NCBI GenBank assembly: GCA_036510975.1 | Contig: DATCCY010000084.1 | Location: forward strand, 1 to 24,973 | Source: Longivirga sp036510975 | GTDB taxonomy: Bacteria; Actinomycetota; Actinomycetes; S36-B12; CAIYMF01 | Direction: 5' to 3' | DNA length: 24,973 bases | The notes under the pieces: generated by a model | What the model saw: the letters and a program-made list of their open reading frames with translations, nothing else | Database searches by the model: none | What the model was told of the DNA's origin: nothing | Translations under genes and position numbers: made by a program | Shown here: positions 8,099 through 15,521 of the stretch, one piece after another | Position numbering within the stretch: position 1 is the first letter of the stretch | How the letters are laid out: every line of letters begins with the position of its first letter

Positions 8099-8114
8099 AT
8101 CCGTGCCCACGGAT
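8099..8114. promoter_or_regulatory. 16-bp palindrome upstream of the zinc-ribbon gene
   Basis: ATCCGTG (8099-8105) and CACGGAT (8108-8114) are perfect inverted arms separated by CC. A second, weaker inverted repeat GACAC-ctgct-GTGTC lies at 8142-8156. Both sit in the 196-bp gap before the gene at 8189 and look like operator sites. The regulator is unknown, and no clear -10 hexamer is visible nearby. Confidence 0.4.
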
Positions 8115-8188
8115 CGCTCAAGAACCCCCCGGGAACGTGCCGACACCTGCTGTGTCAGTCCGCTTGAGACGTCCGGGAGGAGGATCCG

Positions 8189-8533
8189 ATGGCCACCATC
8201 AAGGCGACCTGTCCGATGTGCGGTGATGTCGACCTCACCCCGCGCGACGTGCGGGTCCACGTGGTCGAGGCGCTCGAGGAGAGCCACTCGCGCCGCACGT
8301 ACGCGTTCGGCTGCCCGCTGTGCCACGAGGACGTCGAGAAGCCCGCCGACGAGGAGGTCGTGCGCCTCCTCACCTCCGCCGGTGTCCGGGTCGACCGCGT
8401 CCCGGTGCCCGCCGAGGCTCGCGAGCGGCACTCCGGTGGCCCGATCGGCTACGACGACCTGCTCGACCTGGTCCTGTGGCTCGAGACGCACGACGCGATC
8501 GCCGAGGACATGGCCCTCTCCCACGGTCGCTGA
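8189..8533 (+). CDS. Small zinc-ribbon protein, function unknown
   Basis: This 114-residue soluble protein has two cysteine pairs, CPMCG (Cys8, Cys11) and CPLC (Cys42, Cys45), about 30 residues apart. That is the layout of a zinc ribbon or rubredoxin-like knuckle. The C-terminal half is acidic and ends with a predicted helix (YDDLLDLVLWLETHDAIAEDM). The ATG at 8189 follows a strong GGGAGGAGGA ribosome site at 8175-8184. I do not recognise a specific function; it could be a nucleic-acid-binding or protein-interaction module. It stands alone between pafC and tatA, with its own palindromic upstream region. Confidence 0.8.
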   Translation: MATIKATCPMCGDVDLTPRDVRVHVVEALEESHSRRTYAFGCPLCHEDVEKPADEEVVRLLTSAGVRVDRVPVPAEARERHSGGPIGYDDLLDLVLWLETHDAIAEDMALSHGR

Positions 8534-8548
8534 GCCCCGGTCTCGGGT

Positions 8549-8554
8549 TATCGT
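8549..8554 (+). promoter_or_regulatory. Candidate -10 (TATCGT) upstream of tatA
   Basis: TATCGT fits TANNNT and lies just after the zinc-ribbon stop. It is 6 nt before the GTG of a 9-codon ORF (8561) and 60 nt before the tatA ATG. If used, the transcript would begin at or next to that GTG. Confidence 0.45.
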
Positions 8555-8560
8555 GGTCCT

Positions 8561-8590
8561 GTGACGCCGGGAGACCGTCCGCGGCGCTGA
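8561..8590 (+). CDS. Possible leaderless 9-codon upstream ORF before tatA
   Basis: GTG at 8561 opens a frame encoding nine residues (MTPGDRPRR) ending in TGA at 8588-8590. It starts 6 nt after a TATCGT hexamer with no Shine-Dalgarno, which is the arrangement of leaderless starts elsewhere in this window. It ends 24 nt before the tatA ATG, leaving the tatA ribosome site (GTGAGGA, 8601-8607) free. The three arginines and two prolines are suggestive of a leader peptide, but nothing proves translation. Confidence 0.3.
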   Translation: MTPGDRPRR

Positions 8591-8614
8591 CCAGCGTGAT
8601 GTGAGGACTGCTCG

Positions 8615-8959
8615 ATGGGTGCGTTGTTCGAGAAGCCGGCCTTCCTGATCCTGATCCTCATCGTCCTGCTCCTGTTCGGTGCCAAGCGGCTCCCGGACCT
8701 GGCGCGAGGGCTGGGCCGCTCCGCGCGCATCCTCAAGTCCGAGACCGAGGGCCTGCGCACCGACGAGACCCCCGCCGCACCGCCCGCGCCGGCGCCCGCC
8801 GTCACGGCCGCCCCCGCAGCCCCTGACGCCCCCGCAGCTCCCGCGGTTTCCGCTCCCGCTGTGCCGGACGGTGCTCGCTACCTCGTCGACCCGGTCACCG
8901 GCGAGCGGATCCTCGCGCAGCCGGTGACCCCGCCGGCTGACGGCGCTCCGCGCGCCTGA
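8615..8959 (+). CDS. tatA: TatA, twin-arginine translocase pore subunit
   Basis: This 114-residue protein has the TatA/TatB architecture: a short N-terminus, one hydrophobic helix (about 9-22, FLILILIVLLLFGA), the conserved FGAKRLPDLARGLG hinge and amphipathic helix, and then a long Ala/Pro-rich tail. TatA oligomerises at the membrane to let folded twin-arginine substrates through after TatC recognition. The hinge sequence and adjacency to tatC favour TatA over TatB; TatB is often encoded elsewhere in actinobacteria. The ATG at 8615 follows GAGGA with 7-nt spacing. TatC begins 16 nt after the stop. Confidence 0.93.
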   Translation: MGALFEKPAFLILILIVLLLFGAKRLPDLARGLGRSARILKSETEGLRTDETPAAPPAPAPAVTAAPAAPDAPAAPAVSAPAVPDGARYLVDPVTGERILAQPVTPPADGAPRA

Positions 8960-8975
8960 GGGAGAGCCCGCCGTC

Positions 8976-9890
8976 GTGGTCGCCGGTGACGTGAGCGCCG
9001 GTCGCCGCGGGAGGAGGTCGGGCAAGCCGTCGAACCCGGACGGCGCCATGACGCTCATGGAGCACCTGCGGGAGTTCCAGACGCGGCTGTTCCGCGCCGT
9101 CCTGGGCATCCTCGCCGGGTCGATCATCGCGTGGATCTTCTACGACCAGCTCTTCCACTACGTCGAGGCGCCCTTCAACCTCGTCGTCGAGGAGGCGAAG
9201 GCCCAGGGCAAGACGGTCGTGCTGTCGGTCAGCGGCGTCACCGACGCGTTCACCCTGCAGCTGCAGATCGTCGTCGTCGCCGGCCTCGTGATCTCCGCAC
9301 CGATCTGGCTCTACCAGCTGTGGCGGTTCCTCGCGCCGGGTCTGCAGGGCAACGAGAAGAAGTGGGCCTACGGCTTCGTCGCCGCGGCCACGCCACTGTT
9401 CCTGTTCGGGGCCGCCGTCGCCTACAAGGCGATGCCGCAGCTGCTGCACCTGCTGCTCGGGTTCACGCCCGAGAACGTCGCGAACATCATCAACGTCAAC
9501 GACTACCTCGGCTTCATCATCCAGACGATGCTGTTCTTCGGCATCGGCTGCCTGATCCCGCTGATCCTCGTGATGCTCAACTTCGCCGGGGTGCTGTCGG
9601 CGAAGCGGGTGCTCAGGTCCTGGCGCTGGCTGGTCGTGTTCTGCCTGACCTTCGCCGCCGTCGCGACCCCGACGCCCGACCCGTTCACCATGCTCATGGT
9701 CGCGCTGCCGTTCATGGCGATCGTGTTCGTGGCGCTGGCGGTGATGCTCGTCAACGACGCCCGTCGCGCCCGCAGGGCACGACGCGACGGCTTCGGGCCC
9801 CTCTCCGACGACGAGGCCTCCACCCTGCCCGAGCAGATCATCGACCCCGACGACCTGCGCCCCAGCGCCCTCGACGACGACACCACCTGA
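8976..9890 (+). CDS. tatC: TatC, twin-arginine signal receptor of the Tat translocase
   Basis: This 304-residue polytopic membrane protein binds twin-arginine signal peptides. It carries the family N-terminal signature MTLMEHLREFQTRLFRAV and hydrophobic segments near residues 40-56, 87-110, 132-150, 175-200, 215-230 and 235-255, consistent with six membrane helices. The conserved LYQLWRFLAPGLQGNEKKW and TPTPDPFTMLMVALP blocks are present. The C-terminal 50 residues are charged, with RRARRARRD then an acidic tail, as in actinobacterial TatC. The GTG at 8976 is chosen because AGGGAGA lies 10 nt upstream; in-frame alternatives are GTG 8991 and ATG 9049, the latter giving a start closer to the conserved domain. 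Confidence 0.93.
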   Translation: MVAGDVSAGRRGRRSGKPSNPDGAMTLMEHLREFQTRLFRAVLGILAGSIIAWIFYDQLFHYVEAPFNLVVEEAKAQGKTVVLSVSGVTDAFTLQLQIVVVAGLVISAPIWLYQLWRFLAPGLQGNEKKWAYGFVAAATPLFLFGAAVAYKAMPQLLHLLLGFTPENVANIINVNDYLGFIIQTMLFFGIGCLIPLILVMLNFAGVLSAKRVLRSWRWLVVFCLTFAAVATPTPDPFTMLMVALPFMAIVFVALAVMLVNDARRARRARRDGFGPLSDDEASTLPEQIIDPDDLRPSALDDDTT

Positions 9891-9909
9891 CCCGCCCCCT
9901 TCCCGCGCA

Positions 9910-10011
9910 ATGTGCCCTGACGCGCGATAGAAGCACGTCAGGAGCCCCACACCGCCGTGCTCCGGCACCTGGATGTCCCGTCAGTTGCCTCTATCGCGCG
10001 CTGGGGCACAT
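9910..10011. repeat. Long imperfect inverted repeat between tatC and lipid kinase
   Basis: Bases 9910-9935 pair with 9986-10011: 8 bp, two G-T wobbles and one mismatch, then 11 bp (CGCGCGATAGA with TCTATCGCGCG), one mismatch and 3 more bp. Between the arms lie 50 nt with a smaller GGAGC/GCTCC stem (9941-9945/9959-9963). An alternative hairpin CCTGACG (9916-9922) with CGTCAGG (9936-9942) would compete with the long stem. The element begins 20 nt after the tatC stop and ends 10 nt before the -10 of the next gene. It could be the tatC terminator, an intergenic palindromic repeat or a decayed small element. Confidence 0.7.
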
Positions 10012-10020
10012 CCAGCGGAC

Positions 10021-10026
10021 TAGAGT
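10021..10026 (+). promoter_or_regulatory. Candidate -10 (TAGAGT) of the lipid kinase gene
   Basis: TAGAGT lies exactly 8 nt before the GTG at 10035, with no ribosome site in between. This predicts a leaderless mRNA and fixes the start at 10035. Confidence 0.5.
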
Positions 10027-10034
10027 CCGGCGGC

Positions 10035-10979
10035 GTGACTGGTGCTGGGCGTGTCGTTCTGCTGTTGAACCCGACCTCGGGCAAGGGGAAGGCGTCCAAG
10101 GCGGCGCCGATCGCGGTGGCGCGGCTGCAGGACCGCGGGTTCGAGGTGGTCCAGGTCGTCGGTCACGACGGCGCGGACGCCCTGGCCCGGTTGCGGGTCG
10201 CGGTCGAGAAGGCGCCCACGGCGGCCGTCGTCGCCTGCGGGGGTGACGGGACCGTCCACCTGTGCCTGCAGGTGGTCGCGGGCACCGACGTACCGCTCGG
10301 GATCCTGCCGTTCGGCACGGGCAACGACAACGCTCGGGGGCTCGGGCTGCTCAAGGAGCCGGCCGAGGTCGCGGACGTCATCGCCGACGCGCTGCTGCAA
10401 GGACGTCGCCGCCGGGTCGACGCCGGCAAGGTGGTGTCGGCGGACGGGGTCGAGCGCTGGTTCCTCGGCGTGCTCTCCAGCGGGTTCGACTCGATGGTCA
10501 ACGAGCGCGCCAACGTCATGACCTGGCCGTCGGGGCAGGCCCGCTACCTGCGCGCGATCCTCGCCGAGCTGCGCAGCTTCAAGGCCGTCCGCTACACGAT
10601 GGTCGTCGACGAGGGGCTCGTGACGGAGATGCGCGAGGAGAAGACCGGCATGCTCGTCGCGGTCGGCAACGGCACGTCGTACGGCGGCGGCATGAGGGTC
10701 TGCCCGGGCGCGCTCCTCGACGACGGCCTGCTCTCCTTCATCTTCCTCGACGGGGTCTCCACGCCCCGCTTCCTGCGCGTCTTCCCGCAGGTGTTCAAGG
10801 GCACCCACGTCGAGATCGACGAGGTGCACGAGTACACCGCGACCACTGTGCGCCTCGACGCTCCGGGCCAGATCGCGTACGCCGACGGCGAGCGCGTCGG
10901 CCCGCTGCCGATCGACGTCCGGGTGGTCCCCGCCGCCGTGAGCCTCCTGGTGCCGTCGTCCTGGGAGCCCACGACATAG
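10035..10979 (+). CDS. Diacylglycerol-kinase-like lipid kinase (DagK/YegS family)
   Basis: This 314-residue protein has the DAGK catalytic domain motifs in order: LLLNPTSGKGKA (residues 9-20), ACGGDGTVH (68-75, nucleotide loop) and LPFGTGNDNA (91-100). Later features are FLGVLSSGFDS, AVGNGTSYGGGMRVCPGA and the C-terminal AYADGERVG. Members phosphorylate diacylglycerol, sphingoid bases or related lipids, feeding phosphatidate into membrane phospholipid synthesis; the substrate cannot be read from sequence. The frame is open upstream to 9957, but the GTG at 10035 matches the start of the conserved domain and the -10 spacing. The stop TAG (10977-10979) is also the first half of the -10 candidate for the next gene. 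Confidence 0.88.
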   Translation: MTGAGRVVLLLNPTSGKGKASKAAPIAVARLQDRGFEVVQVVGHDGADALARLRVAVEKAPTAAVVACGGDGTVHLCLQVVAGTDVPLGILPFGTGNDNARGLGLLKEPAEVADVIADALLQGRRRRVDAGKVVSADGVERWFLGVLSSGFDSMVNERANVMTWPSGQARYLRAILAELRSFKAVRYTMVVDEGLVTEMREEKTGMLVAVGNGTSYGGGMRVCPGALLDDGLLSFIFLDGVSTPRFLRVFPQVFKGTHVEIDEVHEYTATTVRLDAPGQIAYADGERVGPLPIDVRVVPAAVSLLVPSSWEPTT

Positions 10980-10982
10980 CCT
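10977..10982 (+). promoter_or_regulatory. Candidate -10 (TAGCCT) of the helicase gene
   Basis: TAGCCT overlaps the stop codon of the lipid kinase and is 7 nt before the helicase ATG at 10990. No Shine-Dalgarno is visible, so a leaderless start is predicted. Confidence 0.4.
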
Positions 10983-10989
10983 TGCGAGC

Positions 10990-13764
10990 ATGACCTCGCC
11001 CGCCGAGCGCTACGCCGCCTCACGTCGACGGGCGGCCGACGACAAGTCCGCGCTCGGCGAGTTCCGCGGCCTCTACGACTTCGAGCTCGATGCGTTCCAG
11101 CTCGACGCCTGCCGGGCGCTCGAGGATGGTGCGGGAGTCCTCGTCGCTGCGCCGACCGGCGCGGGCAAGACGATCGTCGGCGAGTTCGCGGTGCACCTCG
11201 CGCTGCGCGAGGGACGCAAGTGCTTCTACACCGCACCCATCAAGGCGCTGTCGAACCAGAAGTACCACGACCTCGTCGATCGCTACGGCGCCGACCGGGT
11301 CGGGCTGCTCACCGGCGACAACTCGGTCAACGGCGACGCACCCGTCGTCGTGATGACGACCGAGGTCCTGCGCAACATGATCTACGCCGGTTCGCAGACC
11401 CTCGACGGTCTCGCCTACGTCGTCATGGACGAGGTGCACTACCTGGCCGACCGCTTCCGCGGGGCCGTCTGGGAGGAGGTGATCATCCACCTGCCGGAGC
11501 ACGTGGCGGTGGTGGCGCTCTCGGCGACCGTGAGCAACGCCGAGGAGTTCGGCGAGTGGCTCTCGACGGTGCGCGGCGACACGCGGATCGTCGTGGAGGA
11601 GCATCGTCCGGTGCCGCTGTGGCAGCACGTCATGGCCGGCCAGCGGCTCTACGACCTCTTCGTCGACGACGCGCAGAGCCGGGTGAACCCCGAGCTGGTC
11701 CGTCTCGCGCGCGAGGACGAGCACATCGCCCGCCTCACCCGCGACGCCAGGCGCGACGGCGACCCCCGCGCCGAGGGCCCGCGTCCCGCGCGCGGCGGAC
11801 GCCGGCCCCGCAGCGCCAACGTGCCGCTGCGCCATGAGATGGTCGAGCGGCTCAACCGCGACAAGCTGCTGCCCGCGATCACCTTCATCTTCAGCCGCGT
11901 CGGGTGCGCGGCCGCGGTCGAGCAGTGCCTCGCCGCCGGGCTGCGGCTCACCTCGAACGAGGAGCGTGCGCGGATCCGCGAGATCGTGCAGGAGCGGTGC
12001 GCCGACCTCCCGCAGGAGGACCTCGCGGTGCTCGGCTACGAGGAGTGGCTCGACGGCCTCGAGCGGGGGTTCGCCTCGCACCACGCCGGGATGCTGCCGA
12101 CCTTCAAGGAGACCGTCGAGGAGCTGTTCCAGCAGGGCCTGGTGAAGATGGTCTTCGCCACCGAGACCCTCGCCCTCGGCATCAACATGCCGGCGCGCAC
12201 GGTGGTCCTGGAGAAGCTCGTGAAGTGGAACGGCGAGACGCACGCCGACGTCACGCCGGGGGAGTACACCCAGCTCACCGGCCGCGCCGGGCGCCGTGGG
12301 ATCGACATCGAGGGCAACGCCGTCGTCGTCTGGCACCAGGGTTTCGACCCGTCGGCGCTGGCCGGGCTCGCCTCGACCCGCACCTATCCGCTCAAGTCGT
12401 CGTTCCGCCCGTCGTACAACATGGCGGTCAACCTCGTCGGGTCCGTGGGGCACCATGCGGCCCGCGAGCTGCTCGAGACGTCGTTCGCGCAGTTCCAGGC
12501 CGACCGTGCCGTCGTGGGCCTGGCCAAGCAGGTGCGCAAGCAGGAGGAGGCGATCGACGGCTACAGGGAGGCCATGACCTGCCACCTCGGCGATTTCGAG
12601 GAGTACGCCGAGCTGCGCCGAGCGCTCACGGATCGCGAGAAGGAGCTGGCACGGGACGGCGCGGTACGTCGCCGGGCCGCGGTGGCCGGCTCGCTGGCCG
12701 CGCTCAGGCCGGGGGACGTCATCGTCGTGCCGAGCGGTCGTCGGTCCGGTGTCGCCGTCGTCATCGACCCGGGGCTTCACCCCCGCGACGAGCCGCGCCC
12801 GACCGTGCTGACCCTCGACCGGCAGGTGAAGCGGCTGTCGGTCGTGGACTTCCCGGCGCCCGCGGAGCCGCTGGAGAACATCAGGATCCCCAAGCTGTTC
12901 AACCCGCGCTCGGCCAACTCGCGCCGCGACCTCGCGGCCAAGCTGAAGGAGACGGTCGGCGACGTCCGCGTCGACCGGCCCAGGAGGACGAAGGCTGGCA
13001 CGGGGGAGGACGCCCGCGTCGTGGAGCTGCGCCGCCTCATCCGCCAGCACCCGTGCCACGGCTGCGACGAGCGCGAGCAGCACGCCCGCTGGGCCGAGCG
13101 CTACCAGCGGCTCCAGCGCGAGACCCACGGCCTCGAGCGGCGCGTCGAGTCGCGGACCAACTCCATCGCGCGGCAGTTCGACCGGGTGTGCGCGATCCTC
13201 GCGCGGCTCGGCTACCTCACCGCAGAGGACGACACCGCCACCGTGACCGACGCGGGCCGGATGCTGCAACGGCTCTACAACGAGATGGATCTCGTCGCCG
13301 CCGAGTGCCTCCGTCAGGGGGTCTGGGTGGGCCTCAGCGCTCCGGAGCTCGCGGCCTGCGCCTCGGCCCTCGTCTTCGAGGCACGCTCCGCCGACGACGC
13401 CGCACCGCCGAAGCTGCCCGGGGGGCGGGTCGGCGAGGTGCTCGCCGAGACCGTGCGGCTCTGGGGTGAGCTCTCCGAGCTCGAGTCCCAGGAGAAGGTC
13501 TCGTTCCTGCGCGAGCCGGATCTCGGCTTCGCCTATGCCGCGTTCCGATGGGCCTCGGGGCACCGGCTCGAGTCGGTGCTGCGCGACGTCGACCTCGCGG
13601 CCGGCGACTTCGTGCGCTGGTGCAAGCAGCTCGCCGACCTCCTCGGCCAGGTCGCCGACGCCGCCGGGTCGCACCAGACTCCCGAGGGGAACGCGCTCGC
13701 GAGGACCGCGCACGAGGCCGTCGACGCGGTCAAGCGCGGCGTCGTGGCCTTCTCCTCGGTGTGA
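10990..13764 (+). CDS. helY: Ski2/Mtr4-like DEVH-box helicase (HelY type)
   Basis: This 924-residue superfamily 2 helicase has Q-motif region FELDAFQLDA (31-40), Walker A APTGAGKT (54-61), APIKALSNQKY (82-92), DEVH (147-150), SAT (178-180), then in the second RecA domain FIFSRVGCAAAV, FATETLALGINMPARTVV and motif VI QLTGRAGRRGID. A basic insert (about 255-275, RPARGGRRPRS) separates the two domains. The C-terminal third, with the CHGCDEREQHARWAER segment and helices to the end, corresponds to the DSHCT-type region. Homologues remodel RNA or assist RNA decay and are common in actinobacteria. It ends 6 bp from the convergent metallophosphatase, with no terminator between. Confidence 0.92.
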   Translation: MTSPAERYAASRRRAADDKSALGEFRGLYDFELDAFQLDACRALEDGAGVLVAAPTGAGKTIVGEFAVHLALREGRKCFYTAPIKALSNQKYHDLVDRYGADRVGLLTGDNSVNGDAPVVVMTTEVLRNMIYAGSQTLDGLAYVVMDEVHYLADRFRGAVWEEVIIHLPEHVAVVALSATVSNAEEFGEWLSTVRGDTRIVVEEHRPVPLWQHVMAGQRLYDLFVDDAQSRVNPELVRLAREDEHIARLTRDARRDGDPRAEGPRPARGGRRPRSANVPLRHEMVERLNRDKLLPAITFIFSRVGCAAAVEQCLAAGLRLTSNEERARIREIVQERCADLPQEDLAVLGYEEWLDGLERGFASHHAGMLPTFKETVEELFQQGLVKMVFATETLALGINMPARTVVLEKLVKWNGETHADVTPGEYTQLTGRAGRRGIDIEGNAVVVWHQGFDPSALAGLASTRTYPLKSSFRPSYNMAVNLVGSVGHHAARELLETSFAQFQADRAVVGLAKQVRKQEEAIDGYREAMTCHLGDFEEYAELRRALTDREKELARDGAVRRRAAVAGSLAALRPGDVIVVPSGRRSGVAVVIDPGLHPRDEPRPTVLTLDRQVKRLSVVDFPAPAEPLENIRIPKLFNPRSANSRRDLAAKLKETVGDVRVDRPRRTKAGTGEDARVVELRRLIRQHPCHGCDEREQHARWAERYQRLQRETHGLERRVESRTNSIARQFDRVCAILARLGYLTAEDDTATVTDAGRMLQRLYNEMDLVAAECLRQGVWVGLSAPELAACASALVFEARSADDAAPPKLPGGRVGEVLAETVRLWGELSELESQEKVSFLREPDLGFAYAAFRWASGHRLESVLRDVDLAAGDFVRWCKQLADLLGQVADAAGSHQTPEGNALARTAHEAVDAVKRGVVAFSSV

Positions 13765-13770
13765 CGCGGG

Positions 13771-14658
13771 TCAGAACGAGGTCGACCCGCTGTCGCGGAC
13801 AACGCCGTCGACCGTCGTGAACGCCCAGGAGAACGAGCGCGACCGAAGGACGAGGTCCAGGACGCCGTACCTCCCGGCGACGACCTTGCGGCTCCACGAC
13901 GACGGTGTGGGCCGAGGGACGGGCCGCAGCTCGGCGCCACCCGTGCCGACGACGAACGCGGTGAGCCGCGCCCGGGCCCCGCGGGCGAGCGACATCCGCT
14001 GGTAGTCGTGGTCGTGGCCCCACAGCACGATGCGCACGTCCGGGTCGGCCGCGACGAGGGCGTAGAAGGGTTGGGTGTCGGAGGCCCCGCCGTGGGCTCC
14101 CGACGACACCCGGGGTCGGTGCCAGACGACGATCGTGGGACGTCCTCGGTCGGCGGCGAGGGCGGCGGACAGGAAGCGCAGCTGCGCCCGGCTGGTCACC
14201 TGCTCGGAGTCCAGGCCGATGACCGTCCAGGCGCCCGCGCGCCGGACCCACCAGGTGGGACCCGCGACATCGAACCAGGCGCGGTAGCCGGCGGCGCCGG
14301 TGGTGCCGTACTCGTGGTTGCCGGGCACCGGCCACGAGATCGACCGGAACCGGCCGTAGTACGGCGCGAAGTACGCGGCGAAGTCGGTGGCGGACCCGGA
14401 GTCGTAGGCGAGGTCGCCGAGCAGCACAAGCGCCTGCGGCCGGTGAGCGGCCACCAGCCGCGCGGTCGCCGCCTGCCCACCGCCCGCGCGCGCGATGTCG
14501 CCCACGGCCACGAGGTGGACGGGCGGCACGGGCGTGGACCCGCCGACAGCGGGGGCGCGTCGCGCGTCCGCGGCTCCGGGCAGGGCGAGGACGGTCGACG
14601 CGACGGCCACGCACGCGGCCAGGAGCACCGTCGCGCGCCGGGTGCGGCGCAGGGACAC
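13771..14658 (-). CDS. Exported metallophosphatase (calcineurin-like)
   Basis: This 295-residue protein has all metallophosphoesterase motifs: VGDIARAG (Asp54), LGDLAYD (Asp82), PGNHEYG (Asn114, His115), VVWHRP (His180) and WGHDHDYQR (His215, His217). The order resembles purple-acid-phosphatase-like enzymes with a dinuclear metal site; the substrate is unknown. The GTG at 14658-14656 is preceded by AAGGAGGT and yields a signal peptide: SLRRTRR, hydrophobic residues 9-28, likely cleavage after ADA. An LAAC sequence at 13-16 looks like a lipobox but lies inside the hydrophobic stretch, so lipidation is doubtful. The frame extends upstream to 14790 without a better start. It is divergent from the lipoprotein gene at 14813. 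Confidence 0.85.
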   Translation of the reverse strand: MSLRRTRRATVLLAACVAVASTVLALPGAADARRAPAVGGSTPVPPVHLVAVGDIARAGGGQAATARLVAAHRPQALVLLGDLAYDSGSATDFAAYFAPYYGRFRSISWPVPGNHEYGTTGAAGYRAWFDVAGPTWWVRRAGAWTVIGLDSEQVTSRAQLRFLSAALAADRGRPTIVVWHRPRVSSGAHGGASDTQPFYALVAADPDVRIVLWGHDHDYQRMSLARGARARLTAFVVGTGGAELRPVPRPTPSSWSRKVVAGRYGVLDLVLRSRSFSWAFTTVDGVVRDSGSTSF

Positions 14659-14781
14659 GGGCACCTCCTTCGACGGTGAGTGTGGCATCCGCCGCAGACC
14701 GTGGAACGCCGCTGGGCGCCGTCGGACGCCACCCGACGGTGACGCGACCGTGCCGGCAGCAGGGGGCGCCCGCGGCCGGGG

Positions 14782-14787
14782 TACCGT
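14782..14787 (+). promoter_or_regulatory. Candidate -10 (TACCGT) of the lipoprotein gene
   Basis: TACCGT fits TANNNT and would start a short leader of about 19 nt that contains the GAGGAGAG ribosome site at 14800-14807. It lies in the 154-bp divergent gap shared with the metallophosphatase, for which no clear -10 was found. Confidence 0.35.
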
Positions 14788-14812
14788 CACGGTCTACCCG
14801 AGGAGAGCCTCC

Positions 14813-15415
14813 GTGCACGCTCGTAGAACCCTCCGCGCCGTCCTGGTCGCCGCCGGGGCCGCGTTCCTGCTGGCCGCGTGCGGCACTCCGTCGGGCGCGC
14901 CGACGGCCGTGGCGACGGCCTCGGCACCGGCGTCGTCGCCCGCGGCCGCCTCCTCGAGCGCGTCCCCGACCGCCGCGAGCTCCTTCGCGCTGCTCCCGGA
15001 GTCCGTCCTCGCCGACATGAGCCCGCTGGTCTACACGACGCCATCCGGCGCAGACGCCTCGATGGTCGCCCAGGGCGCGAACCCGGCGGTCAGCTCGGTC
15101 TTCGACGGGGGGATCTCGCGCGAGTTCAGCTACCAGGGCAAGTCGGTGGGCGGCGTGGAGCTCTACCGGTTCCGCGCCGACGTGCCCGCCGATGCCCGCG
15201 CCAAGTTCGTCCCGCTCATGGTGCAGAGCTTCGCGCAGGTCACCCCCACGGCGACCACGCTGGGCGGCACCTCGGTCCAGGTCGCAGACGGTGCGCGCGG
15301 GACGACGGTCACGGCCGTCGGCTGGACGAAGGGGGACGACGTCGTCCTCGTGTGGGCGCAGGGTGTCCCGGCAACCCAGCAGATCGCCCAGCAGTACCTC
15401 GCCCAGAGCCGCTGA
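14813..15415 (+). CDS. Putative lipoprotein, function unknown
   Basis: This 200-residue protein starts with a typical lipoprotein signal: VHARRTLR, a hydrophobic stretch and lipobox LAAC with Cys23. A Ser/Ala/Pro/Thr-rich linker follows to about residue 57. The folded part (about 60-200) includes MSPLVYTTPSGADASMV, EFSYQGKSVGGVELYRF and WTKGDDVVLVWAQG and has no cysteine or catalytic motif that I can identify. It is probably anchored on the outer membrane leaflet facing the wall. The GTG is preceded by GAGGAGAG about 6 nt away and fits the signal; the frame is open further upstream but without signal character. It is monocistronic by context, with a divergent neighbour on the left. Confidence 0.8.
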   Translation: MHARRTLRAVLVAAGAAFLLAACGTPSGAPTAVATASAPASSPAAASSSASPTAASSFALLPESVLADMSPLVYTTPSGADASMVAQGANPAVSSVFDGGISREFSYQGKSVGGVELYRFRADVPADARAKFVPLMVQSFAQVTPTATTLGGTSVQVADGARGTTVTAVGWTKGDDVVLVWAQGVPATQQIAQQYLAQSR

Positions 15416-15471
15416 CCGACCGGGTCCGAGCCGAGTCGGTTCGTCCCCTCGTGCCCGCCGGGGCCGCGCGG

Positions 15472-15477
15472 TACCCT
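15472..15477 (+). promoter_or_regulatory. Candidate -10 (TACCCT) before the 159-residue ORF
   Basis: TACCCT fits TANNNT and would give a leader of about 38 nt to the ATG at 15522. TAATGG at 15498-15503 is a weaker alternative. No convincing -35 is visible. Confidence 0.25.
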
Positions 15478-15521
15478 GAAGAGCGGCACAGCAGGTCTAA
15501 TGGCGCGGATTCGGGGCTGGG

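Noticed and set aside
8153..8176. PafBC-type damage-inducible promoter before the zinc-ribbon gene
   Set aside because: Only the TGTCAGT part matches. Eight bases downstream there is no TANNNT, so it is not called as a promoter.
9910..10011. CRISPR-like or riboswitch interpretation of the long inverted repeat
   Set aside because: There is one palindromic unit with no repeated spacer array, and no known riboswitch core is recognisable. It also ends before the predicted transcript start of the next gene.
11020..13713. 897-codon open frame on the minus strand across the helicase gene
   Set aside because: Same reason: the plus strand carries all helicase motifs in order, and the antisense product has no recognisable domain.
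14613..14613. Lipoprotein call for the metallophosphatase based on LAAC at residues 13-16
   Set aside because: The cysteine is in the middle of the hydrophobic segment rather than at its end, so a normal cleaved signal peptide is more likely.
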